From positions 2,604,001 through 2,668,000 of the forward strand of contig NZ_CP031264.1 of NCBI RefSeq assembly GCF_003258605.2: a DNA stretch of 64,000 bases, in the 5' to 3' direction. Both the position numbers and the translations under genes were made by a program. This DNA is from Peterkaempfera bronchialis. Lineage in GTDB: Bacteria > Actinomycetota > Actinomycetes > Streptomycetales > Streptomycetaceae. Positions 27,110 to 35,333 of the stretch are shown in pieces (the stretch's first letter is position 1; every line of letters begins with the position of its first letter). The notes beneath the pieces are model-generated. The model worked only from the letters and a program-made list of their open reading frames with translations. It had not been told where the DNA came from and did not search any database.

Positions 27110-28546
27110 GTGGCGTACGAAGGCCAGGGTGCCGGGGCTGTCTTTCCGCCTCCTGCCGCACCTGACCAGTCGTACGCCGAGTACACCGACTACGCCGAGC
27201 CCACCGAGTACGCCCGGCCCACCGAGTACACCGGGTACACCGGCACCACCTACGACACCACCGGCGCCTGGTACGGCTACGGCGGGGTGACCGCCGAGCA
27301 GACCGGCACCTGGACCACCGCCGCCACCACCACGGCCGAGGGCTGGCAGCAGGACCCGTATGCGACCGCCTACGGCTATGGCACCGCCGAGACGTCCTGG
27401 TCCGCCGACCCCTCGGCGGACGTCTCCTGGGGCACCGCCACCCTCACCTCCCCGGACGCCACCGGCGCGTACACCACACCGGACCTGTACGGCGCCGTGG
27501 GCTACGACGGCTACCCGCAGGACACCGCCGTGCAGGGATACGGGACATACACCGAGTACGGCACCACCCAGGACTCCGCCGCCCAGGACTTCGCAGGGCA
27601 GGACTCCGCTGCCCAGGACTTCGCAGGCCAGGACGGGCAGGACGGTTTCGCCTACGACGAGTACCCGTACGAGGACGAGTACGACGAGGCGCCCCACGAC
27701 GGGACCGCCGCCCCCGAGCCCGCAGCGGCAGCGGCAGCGGTACAGGCCACGCAGACGACACAGACCACACAGGCCATGCAGGCCGCAGCGCCGCCGGTGG
27801 GCGGCCGGGCCGCCGCCCGGGCGGCCCGCAGCAAGCCCCGCACCGCCCGGCGCTCGGCCCTGCTGACCATCGCCGTCCCGTCGGTCGCCGTGATGGGCGT
27901 GGCCGCAGCCGCCGCCGTCACGGTGAGCATCCCCGACCAGGGCTCCTCGCATGACTCCGCCGCCGGCACCCCGGAGGCCACCCCCTCGCCCAAGGCCGCG
28001 GTGGCGCTCTCCTCCAAGCTGGACACCCAGCTGGCCGGGCTGCGCAAGAACGCCGACGACTTCGCCGGCCGGGTGAGCCGCAACCAGGCCCGCATCGACC
28101 TGAAGAAGCGGCAGGAGGACGAGAAGAAGCGCAAGGAGGCCCTGCGCCCCAAGTTTGTGCTGCCGGTCGCCGAGCACGGCCTCTCCGCCACCTTCGGCAT
28201 GGCCGGCACCCACTGGGCGGCGCTGCACACCGGCATCGACTTCCCGGTGAGCTGGGGCACCGACGTCCGCGCCGCCACCGACGGCACCGTGCGCACCCAG
28301 TGGAACTCGGCGTACGGCTATATGGCGATCGTCACCGCGTCCGACGGCACCGAGACCTGGTACTGCCACCTCAGCTCGTACCGGATCCGCTCGGGCAAGG
28401 TGAAGGCCGGCGACACCATCGCCTACTCCGGCAGCAGCGGCAACAGCACCGGCCCGCATATGCACTTCGAGGTGCACCCCGGTGACGGCGCCCCCGCCGT
28501 GGACCCGATCCCCTGGCTGCTCAGCCACGGGCTCAACCCGCGCTGA
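27110..28546 (+). CDS. M23-family metallopeptidase with long Tyr/Thr-rich N-terminal region
   Basis: About 478 residues from GTG 27110 (VAYEGQGAGAVFPPP); the start is uncertain because the RBS is weak. Residues 20-210 are low complexity: TEY/TGY repeats and Asp-Ser-Ala-Ala-Gln-Asp-Phe-Ala-Gly-Gln repeats. A Lys/Arg stretch and one membrane helix follow (SALLTIAVPSVAVMGVAAAA). The outside has a Lys/Glu coiled stretch (LKKRQEDEKKRKEALRP) and a C-terminal LytM domain. Zinc ligands are seen in HTGIDFP (H-x3-D) and HMHFEVHPG (H-x-H). It should cleave peptidoglycan crosslinks. It is convergent with pcrA, with a 46-bp gap. Confidence 0.88.
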   Translation: MAYEGQGAGAVFPPPAAPDQSYAEYTDYAEPTEYARPTEYTGYTGTTYDTTGAWYGYGGVTAEQTGTWTTAATTTAEGWQQDPYATAYGYGTAETSWSADPSADVSWGTATLTSPDATGAYTTPDLYGAVGYDGYPQDTAVQGYGTYTEYGTTQDSAAQDFAGQDSAAQDFAGQDGQDGFAYDEYPYEDEYDEAPHDGTAAPEPAAAAAAVQATQTTQTTQAMQAAAPPVGGRAAARAARSKPRTARRSALLTIAVPSVAVMGVAAAAAVTVSIPDQGSSHDSAAGTPEATPSPKAAVALSSKLDTQLAGLRKNADDFAGRVSRNQARIDLKKRQEDEKKRKEALRPKFVLPVAEHGLSATFGMAGTHWAALHTGIDFPVSWGTDVRAATDGTVRTQWNSAYGYMAIVTASDGTETWYCHLSSYRIRSGKVKAGDTIAYSGSSGNSTGPHMHFEVHPGDGAPAVDPIPWLLSHGLNPR

Positions 28547-28592
28547 GCAGCCACCCGCCCTCCGCAGCGGGCCCCCCGGCCCCCGGCCCCCG

Positions 28593-31226
28593 CTACAGCT
28601 TCTCCACCGGTGCGTAGCGCAGCAGCAGCCGCTTCTTCCCGGACCCGCCGAAGTCGATCGTCGCCTGCGCCTTGTCACCGGCCCCGGTGGCCTCGACCAC
28701 GGTGCCCAGCCCGAAGGTGTCATGGCTGACCCGGTCGCCCACGGCCAGCGCCACCACCTCCCGCTCCTGCACCTTGCGGGCGGACTTGCCCCATCCCGCC
28801 CTCGGCGAGGCCGACGCCGAGGAGGAGCCCCTGGCCCCGGTCACCCCGCCCAGCACCCCGGTGGACGGCGGCGCCGCCGCAGCGCCGGACCGCTTCCAGT
28901 CGATCAGCGCCTCCGGGATCTCCTCCAGGAACCGCGACGCGGGGTTGTACGAGGGCTGGCCCCAGGCGCTGCGCATCACCGACCGGGTGAGGTACAGCCG
29001 CTCCCGGGCCCGGGTCACCCCGACATAGGCGAGGCGCCGCTCCTCCTCCAGCTCCTTGGCCTGGCCGAGGGCGCGCATATGCGGGAAGACGCCGTCCTCC
29101 ATGCCGGTGAGGAAGACCACCGGGAACTCCAGGCCCTTGGCGGTGTGCAGGGTCATCAGGGTGATGACGCCCTGTGCCTCGCCCTCCTCGTCCTGGTCCG
29201 GGATCTGGTCGGAGTCGGCGACCAGGGCGACCTGCTCCAGGAAGTCCGACAGGGTGCCTTCGGTGTTCTCCTGCTCGAACTCCAGGGCGACGGCGGCCAG
29301 TTCCTGGAGGTTCTCGATCCGGGTCTCGTCCTGCGGGTCGGTGGACGCCTGGAGTTCCGCGAGGTAGCCGGTCTCCTCCAGCACCGCCTCCAGCACGGTG
29401 GCCGGACCGGCGCCGCCCTCGGCGATGGAGCGCAGCTTCTCCATCAGGTCGTTGAACTTCTTCACCGCGTTGGCGGACCGCGCGGCCATGCCGTACGCCT
29501 CGTCCACCCGGCGCAGCGCCTGGGCGAAGGAGATCCGCTCGCGCAGCGCCAGCGCGTCGATCATCGCCTCGGCGCGGTCGCCGATGCCGCGCTTGGGCAC
29601 ATTGAGGATGCGGCGCAGCGGGACGGTGTCCTCGGGGTTGGCGAGCAGCCTCAGATAGGCGAGGACGTCCCGGACCTCCCTGCGCTCGTAGAAGCGCACC
29701 CCGCCGACCACCTTGTACGGCAGGCCGACCCGGATGAACACCTCCTCGAAGACGCGGGACTGCGCATTGGTGCGGTAGAAGACGGCGACGTCGCCGGGCC
29801 GGGCATCGCCGGCGTCGGTCAGCCGGTCGATCTCCTCGGCGGCGAACTGGGCCTCGCTGTGCTCGTCGTCGGCGACATAGCCGACGATCTTCGCCCCGTC
29901 CGCCCCGGCCGTCCAGAGGTTCTTGGCACGCCGGTTGGTGTTCCGCTCGATCACCGCGTTGGCGGCGGTGAGGATGGTCTGGGTGGAGCGGTAGTTCTGC
30001 TCCAGCAGGATGGTGGTGGCGTCCGGGTAGTCCTCCTCGAACTGGAGGATGTTGCGGATGGTCGCACCCCGGAAGGCGTAGATCGACTGGTCTGCGTCGC
30101 CCACCACGCACAGCTCGGCGGGCGGCAGCTCGGCCAGGCCCTCCTCCTCCGGCCGGACCAGATCGCCGTCCACGGTCCGCTTCGGTGCCTGGCCGACGGC
30201 ACCGCCGGTCAGCTCACGCACCAGCATGTACTGGGCGTGGTTGGTGTCCTGGTACTCGTCGACCAGGATGTGCCGGAACCGCCGCCGGTAGTGCTCCGCC
30301 ACCTCGGGGAATGCCTGGAGCAGGTGGACGGTGGTCATGATGATGTCGTCGAAGTCCAGGGCGTTGGCCTCGCGGAGCCGTCGCTGGTAGAGGGCGTACG
30401 CCTCGGCCAGCTTCCGCTCCATCGGGTTGGCCGCCCGGTCGGCGTAGGTCTCCTCGTCGACCAGCTCGTTCTTGAGGTTGGAGACCTTGGCGGTGAAGGA
30501 CTTCGGCGGGTACTGCTTGGGGTCCAGGTCCAGGTCGCGGCAGACCAGCGACATCAGCCGCTGCGCGTCGGCGGCGTCGTAGATGGAGAAGCTGGAGGTG
30601 AAGCCCAGCCGCTTGCTCTCCCGCCGCAGGATGCGCACACAGGCGCTGTGAAAGGTGGAGACCCACATCGCCTTGGCCCGCGGGCCCACCAGGTGCTCGA
30701 CGCGCTCCCGCATCTCGCCGGCGGCCTTGTTGGTGAAGGTGATGGCCAGGATCTCGCCGGGCCGGGCCCCGCGCGCCGCCAGCAGATAGGCGATGCGGTG
30801 GGTGAGCACCCGGGTCTTGCCGGAGCCCGCTCCGGCCACGATGAGCAGCGGCGAGCCGGAGTGCACCACGGCCTCGCGCTGCGGCGGGTTCATCCCGTCC
30901 AGCAGCTGCGCCGGGTCCACCACCGTGCGCGGCGCCCCGTTGGCGTGGTACGCGTCCCGGTCCACCGGGCCGGTGAAGTCGCCCTGGAAGAGGTCGGCGG
31001 GGATGGCCTCCTCATAAGGGGCCTCATAGGGGGCCTCGTCCTCGGAGGCCTCCCCGTAGGGGCCCGGCTCATCCGGCCCGGCCCCGTAGGGCGCGAAGCC
31101 GTCCTCCTCCGGGTGCGGCGGCGGCTCCTCGGCCGTGAAGGCGGCGGGCCGCGCGGGGACGCCCCCGGGCCCGGTGGCGAGGCCGTCGAGGCCGGGGAGG
31201 GGGATGTCGTCAAAGAGGCTACTCAT
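28593..31226 (-). CDS. pcrA: ATP-dependent DNA helicase PcrA/UvrD
   Basis: 877 residues. An acidic, Tyr-rich N-terminal extension (about 1-100) precedes a complete SF1A helicase: Q motif NPPQREAV, Walker A GAGSGKT (132-138), Walker B VDEYQDTN, motif III GDADQSIYAFRG, IV EQNYRSTQTIL, V TLHTAKGLEFPVVFLTGMED and VI RRLAYVGVTRAR. The C-terminal Tudor-like domain ends GGSGKKRLLLRYAPVEKL, as in PcrA proteins that contact RNA polymerase. It acts in nucleotide excision repair and removal of recombination intermediates. A PafBC-like motif lies immediately upstream; the start is 13 bp after the end of a nucleotidyltransferase gene on the same strand. Confidence 0.97.
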   Translation of the reverse strand: MSSLFDDIPLPGLDGLATGPGGVPARPAAFTAEEPPPHPEEDGFAPYGAGPDEPGPYGEASEDEAPYEAPYEEAIPADLFQGDFTGPVDRDAYHANGAPRTVVDPAQLLDGMNPPQREAVVHSGSPLLIVAGAGSGKTRVLTHRIAYLLAARGARPGEILAITFTNKAAGEMRERVEHLVGPRAKAMWVSTFHSACVRILRRESKRLGFTSSFSIYDAADAQRLMSLVCRDLDLDPKQYPPKSFTAKVSNLKNELVDEETYADRAANPMERKLAEAYALYQRRLREANALDFDDIIMTTVHLLQAFPEVAEHYRRRFRHILVDEYQDTNHAQYMLVRELTGGAVGQAPKRTVDGDLVRPEEEGLAELPPAELCVVGDADQSIYAFRGATIRNILQFEEDYPDATTILLEQNYRSTQTILTAANAVIERNTNRRAKNLWTAGADGAKIVGYVADDEHSEAQFAAEEIDRLTDAGDARPGDVAVFYRTNAQSRVFEEVFIRVGLPYKVVGGVRFYERREVRDVLAYLRLLANPEDTVPLRRILNVPKRGIGDRAEAMIDALALRERISFAQALRRVDEAYGMAARSANAVKKFNDLMEKLRSIAEGGAGPATVLEAVLEETGYLAELQASTDPQDETRIENLQELAAVALEFEQENTEGTLSDFLEQVALVADSDQIPDQDEEGEAQGVITLMTLHTAKGLEFPVVFLTGMEDGVFPHMRALGQAKELEEERRLAYVGVTRARERLYLTRSVMRSAWGQPSYNPASRFLEEIPEALIDWKRSGAAAAPPSTGVLGGVTGARGSSSASASPRAGWGKSARKVQEREVVALAVGDRVSHDTFGLGTVVEATGAGDKAQATIDFGGSGKKRLLLRYAPVEKL

Positions 31227-31235
31227 CGCCCCCCG

Positions 31236-31258
31236 AGTCTATGACCTGCCTCCGACAC
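31236..31258 (-). promoter_or_regulatory. PafBC-like promoter directly upstream of pcrA
   Basis: Minus strand: GTGTCGGAG (31258-31250), 8 bases, TAGACT (31241-31236). It matches the motif TTGTCRGTG-N8-TANNNT at 7 of 9 bases on the -35 side, with exact spacing and both fixed -10 ends. The pcrA ATG (31226) lies 9 bases beyond the -10, giving a near-leaderless transcript. It overlaps the end of the upstream gene. Confidence 0.45.
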
Positions 31259-32078
31259 CGGTCCGCCGCTCCTCCGATCCCAGCCGCGCCCGCACCACCA
31301 GCTCATGCAGCTCCCGGTGGCCGCCCTGCCGATCGGGCAGGCCGCTCTCCCGCTCGGCCTCGTCCAGCTCCGCCTGAAGCGCCTCCACGGCGGCCCGCAG
31401 CCGCTCCCGGTCGGGCGCCCCCGGCAGCTCGGTGCGGAGCGCGTTCTCGGCGGACGCCTTGGCCGCGACCAGGTCCCGCAGATACGGGGGCGCCGACGGG
31501 ATCTCGCCGGCCAGGGTCGACAGATGGGCCTGCACCTCGCCGCTGCGCATCAGGTGGATGCCGGTGAGCAGCGCCCGGAAGGTGTACAGCAGCGGCTTCA
31601 GCTCGTCGGTGCGCTCGAAGATCCGCCACTGGGTGCGGGCGAAGCCCCGGTAGTGGTGGGCGTGGTGCCGGGTGAGCACGGTGGGGGCGAGCGCGGCCAG
31701 CTCCCGGTGGACCGGTGTGGTGCGGACGACCAGCGGGGAGAGCAGCTGCTCCAGCACATAGCCGTTGCGCCGCAGCATCAGCCGGGCGAACTTGGCCAGG
31801 TCATGGGTGACCAGGTCCAGTTCGACGCCCTGCCGCAGCCACATCCGGCTCTGGGTGTCCCGGGGCGTCTCCAGCCCCACCAGCTCCTCGACCGGCAGCA
31901 GATGGGCGCCGCGCAGATCCACATCGGAGTCGGCGGACGGGAAGCCGTACAGATGGGCGCCGGAGACCGTGGCGAAGACCAGCGGCTGCTCCACCTCCTC
32001 CGCCAGCACCTCACCCAGCTCCGGCACCCCCGCCGCCGTGAGTACGTCCTTTGCCACTGTCGTCCCGCTGGTCATCAT
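31239..32078 (-). CDS. Polymerase-beta-type nucleotidyltransferase (RlaP-like), copy 2
   Basis: 279 residues from ATG 32078, overlapping the stop of the upstream nucleotidyltransferase by 4 bp. The nucleotidyltransferase signature is SGAHLYGFPSADSDVDLRG (G-S/A-x-x-Y-G ... S-D-x-D) near residue 38-57. A helical C-terminal region follows (FARTQWRIFERTDELKPLLY; GIHLMRSGEV). This pattern matches the COG3541-type family also called RlaP, linked by comparative genomics to RNA repair; activity here is not shown. The second metal-binding Asp may be in GVELDLVTHDL. Likely co-transcribed with copy 1. Confidence 0.8.
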   Translation of the reverse strand: MMTSGTTVAKDVLTAAGVPELGEVLAEEVEQPLVFATVSGAHLYGFPSADSDVDLRGAHLLPVEELVGLETPRDTQSRMWLRQGVELDLVTHDLAKFARLMLRRNGYVLEQLLSPLVVRTTPVHRELAALAPTVLTRHHAHHYRGFARTQWRIFERTDELKPLLYTFRALLTGIHLMRSGEVQAHLSTLAGEIPSAPPYLRDLVAAKASAENALRTELPGAPDRERLRAAVEALQAELDEAERESGLPDRQGGHRELHELVVRARLGSEERRTGVGGRS

Positions 32079-32785
32079 GGGCTCACCCTCTCGGCGTCCA
32101 GTGTCCGGCGCCGCACCGAGACCAGCCACTCCTCGACCCGCGCGGTGTCGGGCTCGGCGGGCAGCGGGCTGTCCGCCAGGGCGGCGTCGGCCCGGCGGGT
32201 GAGCCGGTCGCGGCGGACGCCGATCTCGTCCCAGTCGATCTCTCCCCTGCCCACGGCGAGCAGCGCCGCACGCTCCTCGCCGACGTCCAGCCGCAGCCGC
32301 CCGGTCTCCAGCAGCCCGGCGCAGCAGGCCAGCAGCCGCAGCAGATGCAGCAGGTGCTTGCCCTTGGGCTGCTCGCCCCTGGCCCGCCGGGCCTCGGCCC
32401 TGGCGAACTGGCTGTCGGCGTGGCGGACGAAGGTGCGGTGGATGCGCCGGGAGAGGAAGGCTGGAGCGAGGGCGCGCAGCTCGTCCCCCACCGGGGTGGT
32501 GTGCTCGACCAGCGGGGAGTGCAGCACTTCGAGCGCGCTGGGGTTACCGGCCAGCGCCAGTTCGCAGATCCGCTCGACCTCCCAGCTGAACTGCTCGGGG
32601 AGCGGTCCGGCCAGGTGGCGCGGGGGCTTCTCCAGCCGCCAGAACGCGCTGGTGGGCGTCACGAAGATGCCGCGCCGGTCGGTGTCGGACGCCTCGGTGG
32701 CCAGGCCGAACGCACGCGAGCCGACGATCACCGAGAGGACGGTGTGCTCGGTGACCAGGTGCTCCCAGCTCTCCATGCGCGCCAT
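32075..32785 (-). CDS. Polymerase-beta-type nucleotidyltransferase (RlaP-like), copy 1
   Basis: 236 residues. The signature GSRAFGLATEASDTDRRGIFV (given as pattern G-S-R-A-F-G ... S-D-T-D) lies near residue 22-42. Helical motifs parallel to copy 2 follow (SALEVLHSPLVEHTTPVGDELRALAP is matched there by LEQLLSPLVVRTTPVHRELAALAP). The two are thus diverged paralogues in tandem. ATG start gives MARMESWEHLV. It is first in a leftward set ending at pcrA. Substrate is unknown: adding nucleotides to damaged RNA ends, as proposed for RlaP, is a hypothesis. Confidence 0.8.
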   Translation of the reverse strand: MARMESWEHLVTEHTVLSVIVGSRAFGLATEASDTDRRGIFVTPTSAFWRLEKPPRHLAGPLPEQFSWEVERICELALAGNPSALEVLHSPLVEHTTPVGDELRALAPAFLSRRIHRTFVRHADSQFARAEARRARGEQPKGKHLLHLLRLLACCAGLLETGRLRLDVGEERAALLAVGRGEIDWDEIGVRRDRLTRRADAALADSPLPAEPDTARVEEWLVSVRRRTLDAERVSP

Positions 32786-32835
32786 CCTGGCGTGGGCCGT
32801 CCGGCCACCGCGAACGGTTTTCGGGGTGGCCGCCG

Positions 32836-32886
32836 GCGGGCGGCTCAGGACAGCGGGCGGCTCAGGTCAGCGGGCGGCTCAGGTCC
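32836..32886. repeat. 17-bp tandem repeat, three units
   Basis: GCGGGCGGCTCAGGWCA at 32836, 32853 and 32870. The third copy includes the stop codon (32879-32881) of the following leftward gene. Confidence 0.8.
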
Positions 32887-33232
32887 AGAGAGTGGCGATG
32901 AAGATATTGAGGGCGGTCAGCCCGCCGATGGCGCCGACCACGCCGCCGGATGCCTTCTCCTCGTCCCGGTTGACCCAGACCAGCAGCAGCACCGCCACCA
33001 GCACGGCGAGCTTGACACCGATCTTGATCATATTGGGGTGGTGGTGGTTCGCCTCGTTGAGCCCCACCAGCACCATGCCGGTCACCAGCATGGTCAGCGC
33101 GCCGTGCACCATGGCAGGCACCACCCGGCCCTGTCCGGCCTTCAGGCTCTTCAGCTGGGTGAGGAACCCGCCGAGCAGAGCGGCTATGCCGATGATGTGC
33201 AGGGCGACAAAGAACTTGATGAGCACGTCCAC
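32879..33232 (-). CDS. Small four-helix membrane protein
   Basis: 117 residues from GTG 33232 (VDVLIKFFVALHIIGIAALL). Four hydrophobic helices are visible (about 4-22, 38-57, 68-85 and 95-113), with His residues in helix 1 and in the loop NEANHHHPNMIK. These are possible metal or haem ligands, as in small cytochrome-like membrane proteins, but no family was assigned. It probably stands alone between the nucleotidyltransferase pair and the acyltransferase. The 3' end lies in a 17-bp repeat. Confidence 0.75.
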   Translation of the reverse strand: MDVLIKFFVALHIIGIAALLGGFLTQLKSLKAGQGRVVPAMVHGALTMLVTGMVLVGLNEANHHHPNMIKIGVKLAVLVAVLLLVWVNRDEEKASGGVVGAIGGLTALNIFIATLWT

Positions 33233-33283
33233 CCGGCCGATGGTACTCAGCCGCCCCAGACGGCCCGCCCGCGCCCCCAGGGG

Positions 33284-34513
33284 TCAGGCCGCGCCGCCCG
33301 GGGCAGCCCGCTCGGCCTGCTCGGCGCGCTCGGCCCGTTCGAAGGAGTCGGCACGCCGCAGGGCGTGGAAGGAGGAGTCCAGCCAGCGCCGCAGCAGCCG
33401 GGCGGCGGGCCGCTCCACCCAGCGGTGGACCAGCCAGGCGAGGGCGAGCAGCGCGGCGGTCAGTCCGGCCAGCAGCAGATACGGGTTGACCAGGCCGTGC
33501 AGCTTCATCAGCACGATCCAGCCGATCTCCTGGTGCAGCAGGTAGAGCGGATAGGTGAGCGCCCCGGCGGTCGTCAGCCACGGGTACCGAAGCCGGCGGA
33601 AGGCGCCGAGGGCCGTGCCGAGCACCGCCAGGAAGGCCACGGTGACCACCGTCAGCACGACCGGGAAGGAGAGCGGATGCCCGGAGCCGCTGATGTACGG
33701 CCTGACCAGGGTGTGCATCTCATGCTGCGCGACCAGCCAGGAGAAGCCGACGATGCCCCAGAGCAGGGGGTTGGGCCCCACCCGGTACATCAGGTACATC
33801 GCCACCCCGGCGATGAAGAACGGCGCGTACTGCGGCATCACCACCAGGTCCAGCAGCGGCAGCCCGGAGCGCGGGGTGAGCAGCACGGCGAACATCCAGA
33901 TGCCGCAGAAGAGCACCACCCGCCGGTAGGTCACCCCCAACGCGGCCACGATCGCAAAGAGCACATAGAAGCGGAGCTCGACCCAGAGCGTCCAGTACAC
34001 CGGGTCGATGTCATCGACGGCCAGGCCAGCCTGACCCATCGTCAGATTGGAGAGCACCCGGCTGAACGTCAGCTCCCGCTGGTCCACCCACGGCGGCCGG
34101 ACCAGGAAGAGCACCACCGAGGTGGTCAGCACGGCCACCCAGTAGGCGGGCAGCAGCCGCACCACCCGGGACCGGAAGAGGTCCCTGGCGGGCCGCCCCC
34201 AGCAGGACATGCAGATCACAAAGCCGCTGATCAGAAAGAAGAGCTCGACCCCGAGCCAGCCGTACTGGCCGACCGCGTGCGCCGCCGGGACCACGTCCCT
34301 GGTCCGGCCGCCCCAGATGGCCAGGGCCTGCTGGATGCCCGTGTAGTGCCAGGAGAGCACCCCCAGGGCGGCCAGCAGCCGCAGCCCGTCCAGCACCTGG
34401 AGGCGGGGTCGGCCGGACTGTCCGCGCCGCGCCCCCGCAGGCTGCCGGTCAGGGTCGGCTCCGGGGCCCGGGTCGCGGCGAGAGGGGCGCTCCAGCGTGA
34501 CAGTGGGTGGCAT
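33284..34513 (-). CDS. Acyltransferase 3 family membrane protein
   Basis: 409 residues with about ten membrane helices. The family signature is intact: LQVLDGLRLLAALGVLSWHY (with the catalytic His after helix 1), GVELFFLISGFVICMS, and YWTLWVELRFYVLFAIVA. Enzymes of this type move acetyl or other acyl groups onto sugars or cell-wall polymers at the membrane. The basic N-terminus and Arg/Glu-rich tail (RADSFERAERAEQAERAA) are cytosolic. Substrate is unknown. Confidence 0.9.
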   Translation of the reverse strand: MPPTVTLERPSRRDPGPGADPDRQPAGARRGQSGRPRLQVLDGLRLLAALGVLSWHYTGIQQALAIWGGRTRDVVPAAHAVGQYGWLGVELFFLISGFVICMSCWGRPARDLFRSRVVRLLPAYWVAVLTTSVVLFLVRPPWVDQRELTFSRVLSNLTMGQAGLAVDDIDPVYWTLWVELRFYVLFAIVAALGVTYRRVVLFCGIWMFAVLLTPRSGLPLLDLVVMPQYAPFFIAGVAMYLMYRVGPNPLLWGIVGFSWLVAQHEMHTLVRPYISGSGHPLSFPVVLTVVTVAFLAVLGTALGAFRRLRYPWLTTAGALTYPLYLLHQEIGWIVLMKLHGLVNPYLLLAGLTAALLALAWLVHRWVERPAARLLRRWLDSSFHALRRADSFERAERAEQAERAAPGGAA

Positions 34514-34625
34514 AGGGCCGGTCCCTCCGGAGTCGGGGGCTTCCGCCTGCCGCCGCTCTCGGCAGCGACCCGACCGACCCTACCCAGCGGAGCACCGGCC
34601 GCCGGGTGCGCACCGCCGGTACCGG

Positions 34626-35333
34626 TCAGACCAGTCGGCGGGCGGTCGCCCACCGGGTCAGCTCATGCCGGTTGGACAGCTGGAGCTTGCGCAGGACCGC
34701 CGACACATGGCTCTCCACGGTCTTCACCGAGATGAACAGCTGCTTGGCGATCTCCTTGTACGCGTATCCCCGGGCGATCAGCCGGAGCACCTCGCGCTCC
34801 CGCTGGGTGAGCCGGTCCAGGTCCTCGTCGACCGGCGGGGTGTCGGTGGCCGCGAAGGCGTCCAGCACGAACCCGGCCAGCCGGGGCGAGAAGACCGCGT
34901 CGCCGTCGGAGACCCGGAAGACCGCCGCCACCAGGTCGGCACCGGTGATGGTCTTGGTCACATAGCCGCGCGCACCGCCCCGGATCACCCCGATGACGTC
35001 CTCCGCCGCGTCCGACACCGAGAGCGCCAGAAAGCGCACCGCGCCCGCGCCGTCCGCCCCCTCGGTCATCAGCGGCGCACAGCGGCGCAGCACCTCCACC
35101 CCGCCGCCGCCCGGCAGGTGCACATCGAGCAGCACCACGTCCGGCCGGGTGGCGGTGACCACCTGGACCGCCTGCTCCACGTCGTCCGCCTCGCCGACCA
35201 CGTCGATCCCGGTACGCGCGGTCTCGCCGATCTCGGCGCGCACCCCGGTACGGAACATCCGGTGGTCGTCGACGAGCACCACCCGGGCCGTCCGGCCCTG
35301 CCCCGCCCCGACCGCTTCCTCGGTCCCGGTCAT
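34626..35333 (-). CDS. LuxR/NarL-type response regulator
   Basis: 235 residues. Receiver domain with acidic pocket VDDHRMFRTG (D22-D23), phospho-acceptor D70 in VVLLDVHLPGG and Lys in GYVTKTITG. The C-terminal HTH (about 170-230) is REREVLRLIARGYAYKEIAK, then LFISVKTVESHVSAVLRKLQ. It overlaps the upstream sensor-kinase gene by 4 bp (ATGA), forming a classical two-component pair. Probable targets include the divergent PspC operon. Confidence 0.95.
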   Translation of the reverse strand: MTGTEEAVGAGQGRTARVVLVDDHRMFRTGVRAEIGETARTGIDVVGEADDVEQAVQVVTATRPDVVLLDVHLPGGGGVEVLRRCAPLMTEGADGAGAVRFLALSVSDAAEDVIGVIRGGARGYVTKTITGADLVAAVFRVSDGDAVFSPRLAGFVLDAFAATDTPPVDEDLDRLTQREREVLRLIARGYAYKEIAKQLFISVKTVESHVSAVLRKLQLSNRHELTRWATARRLV

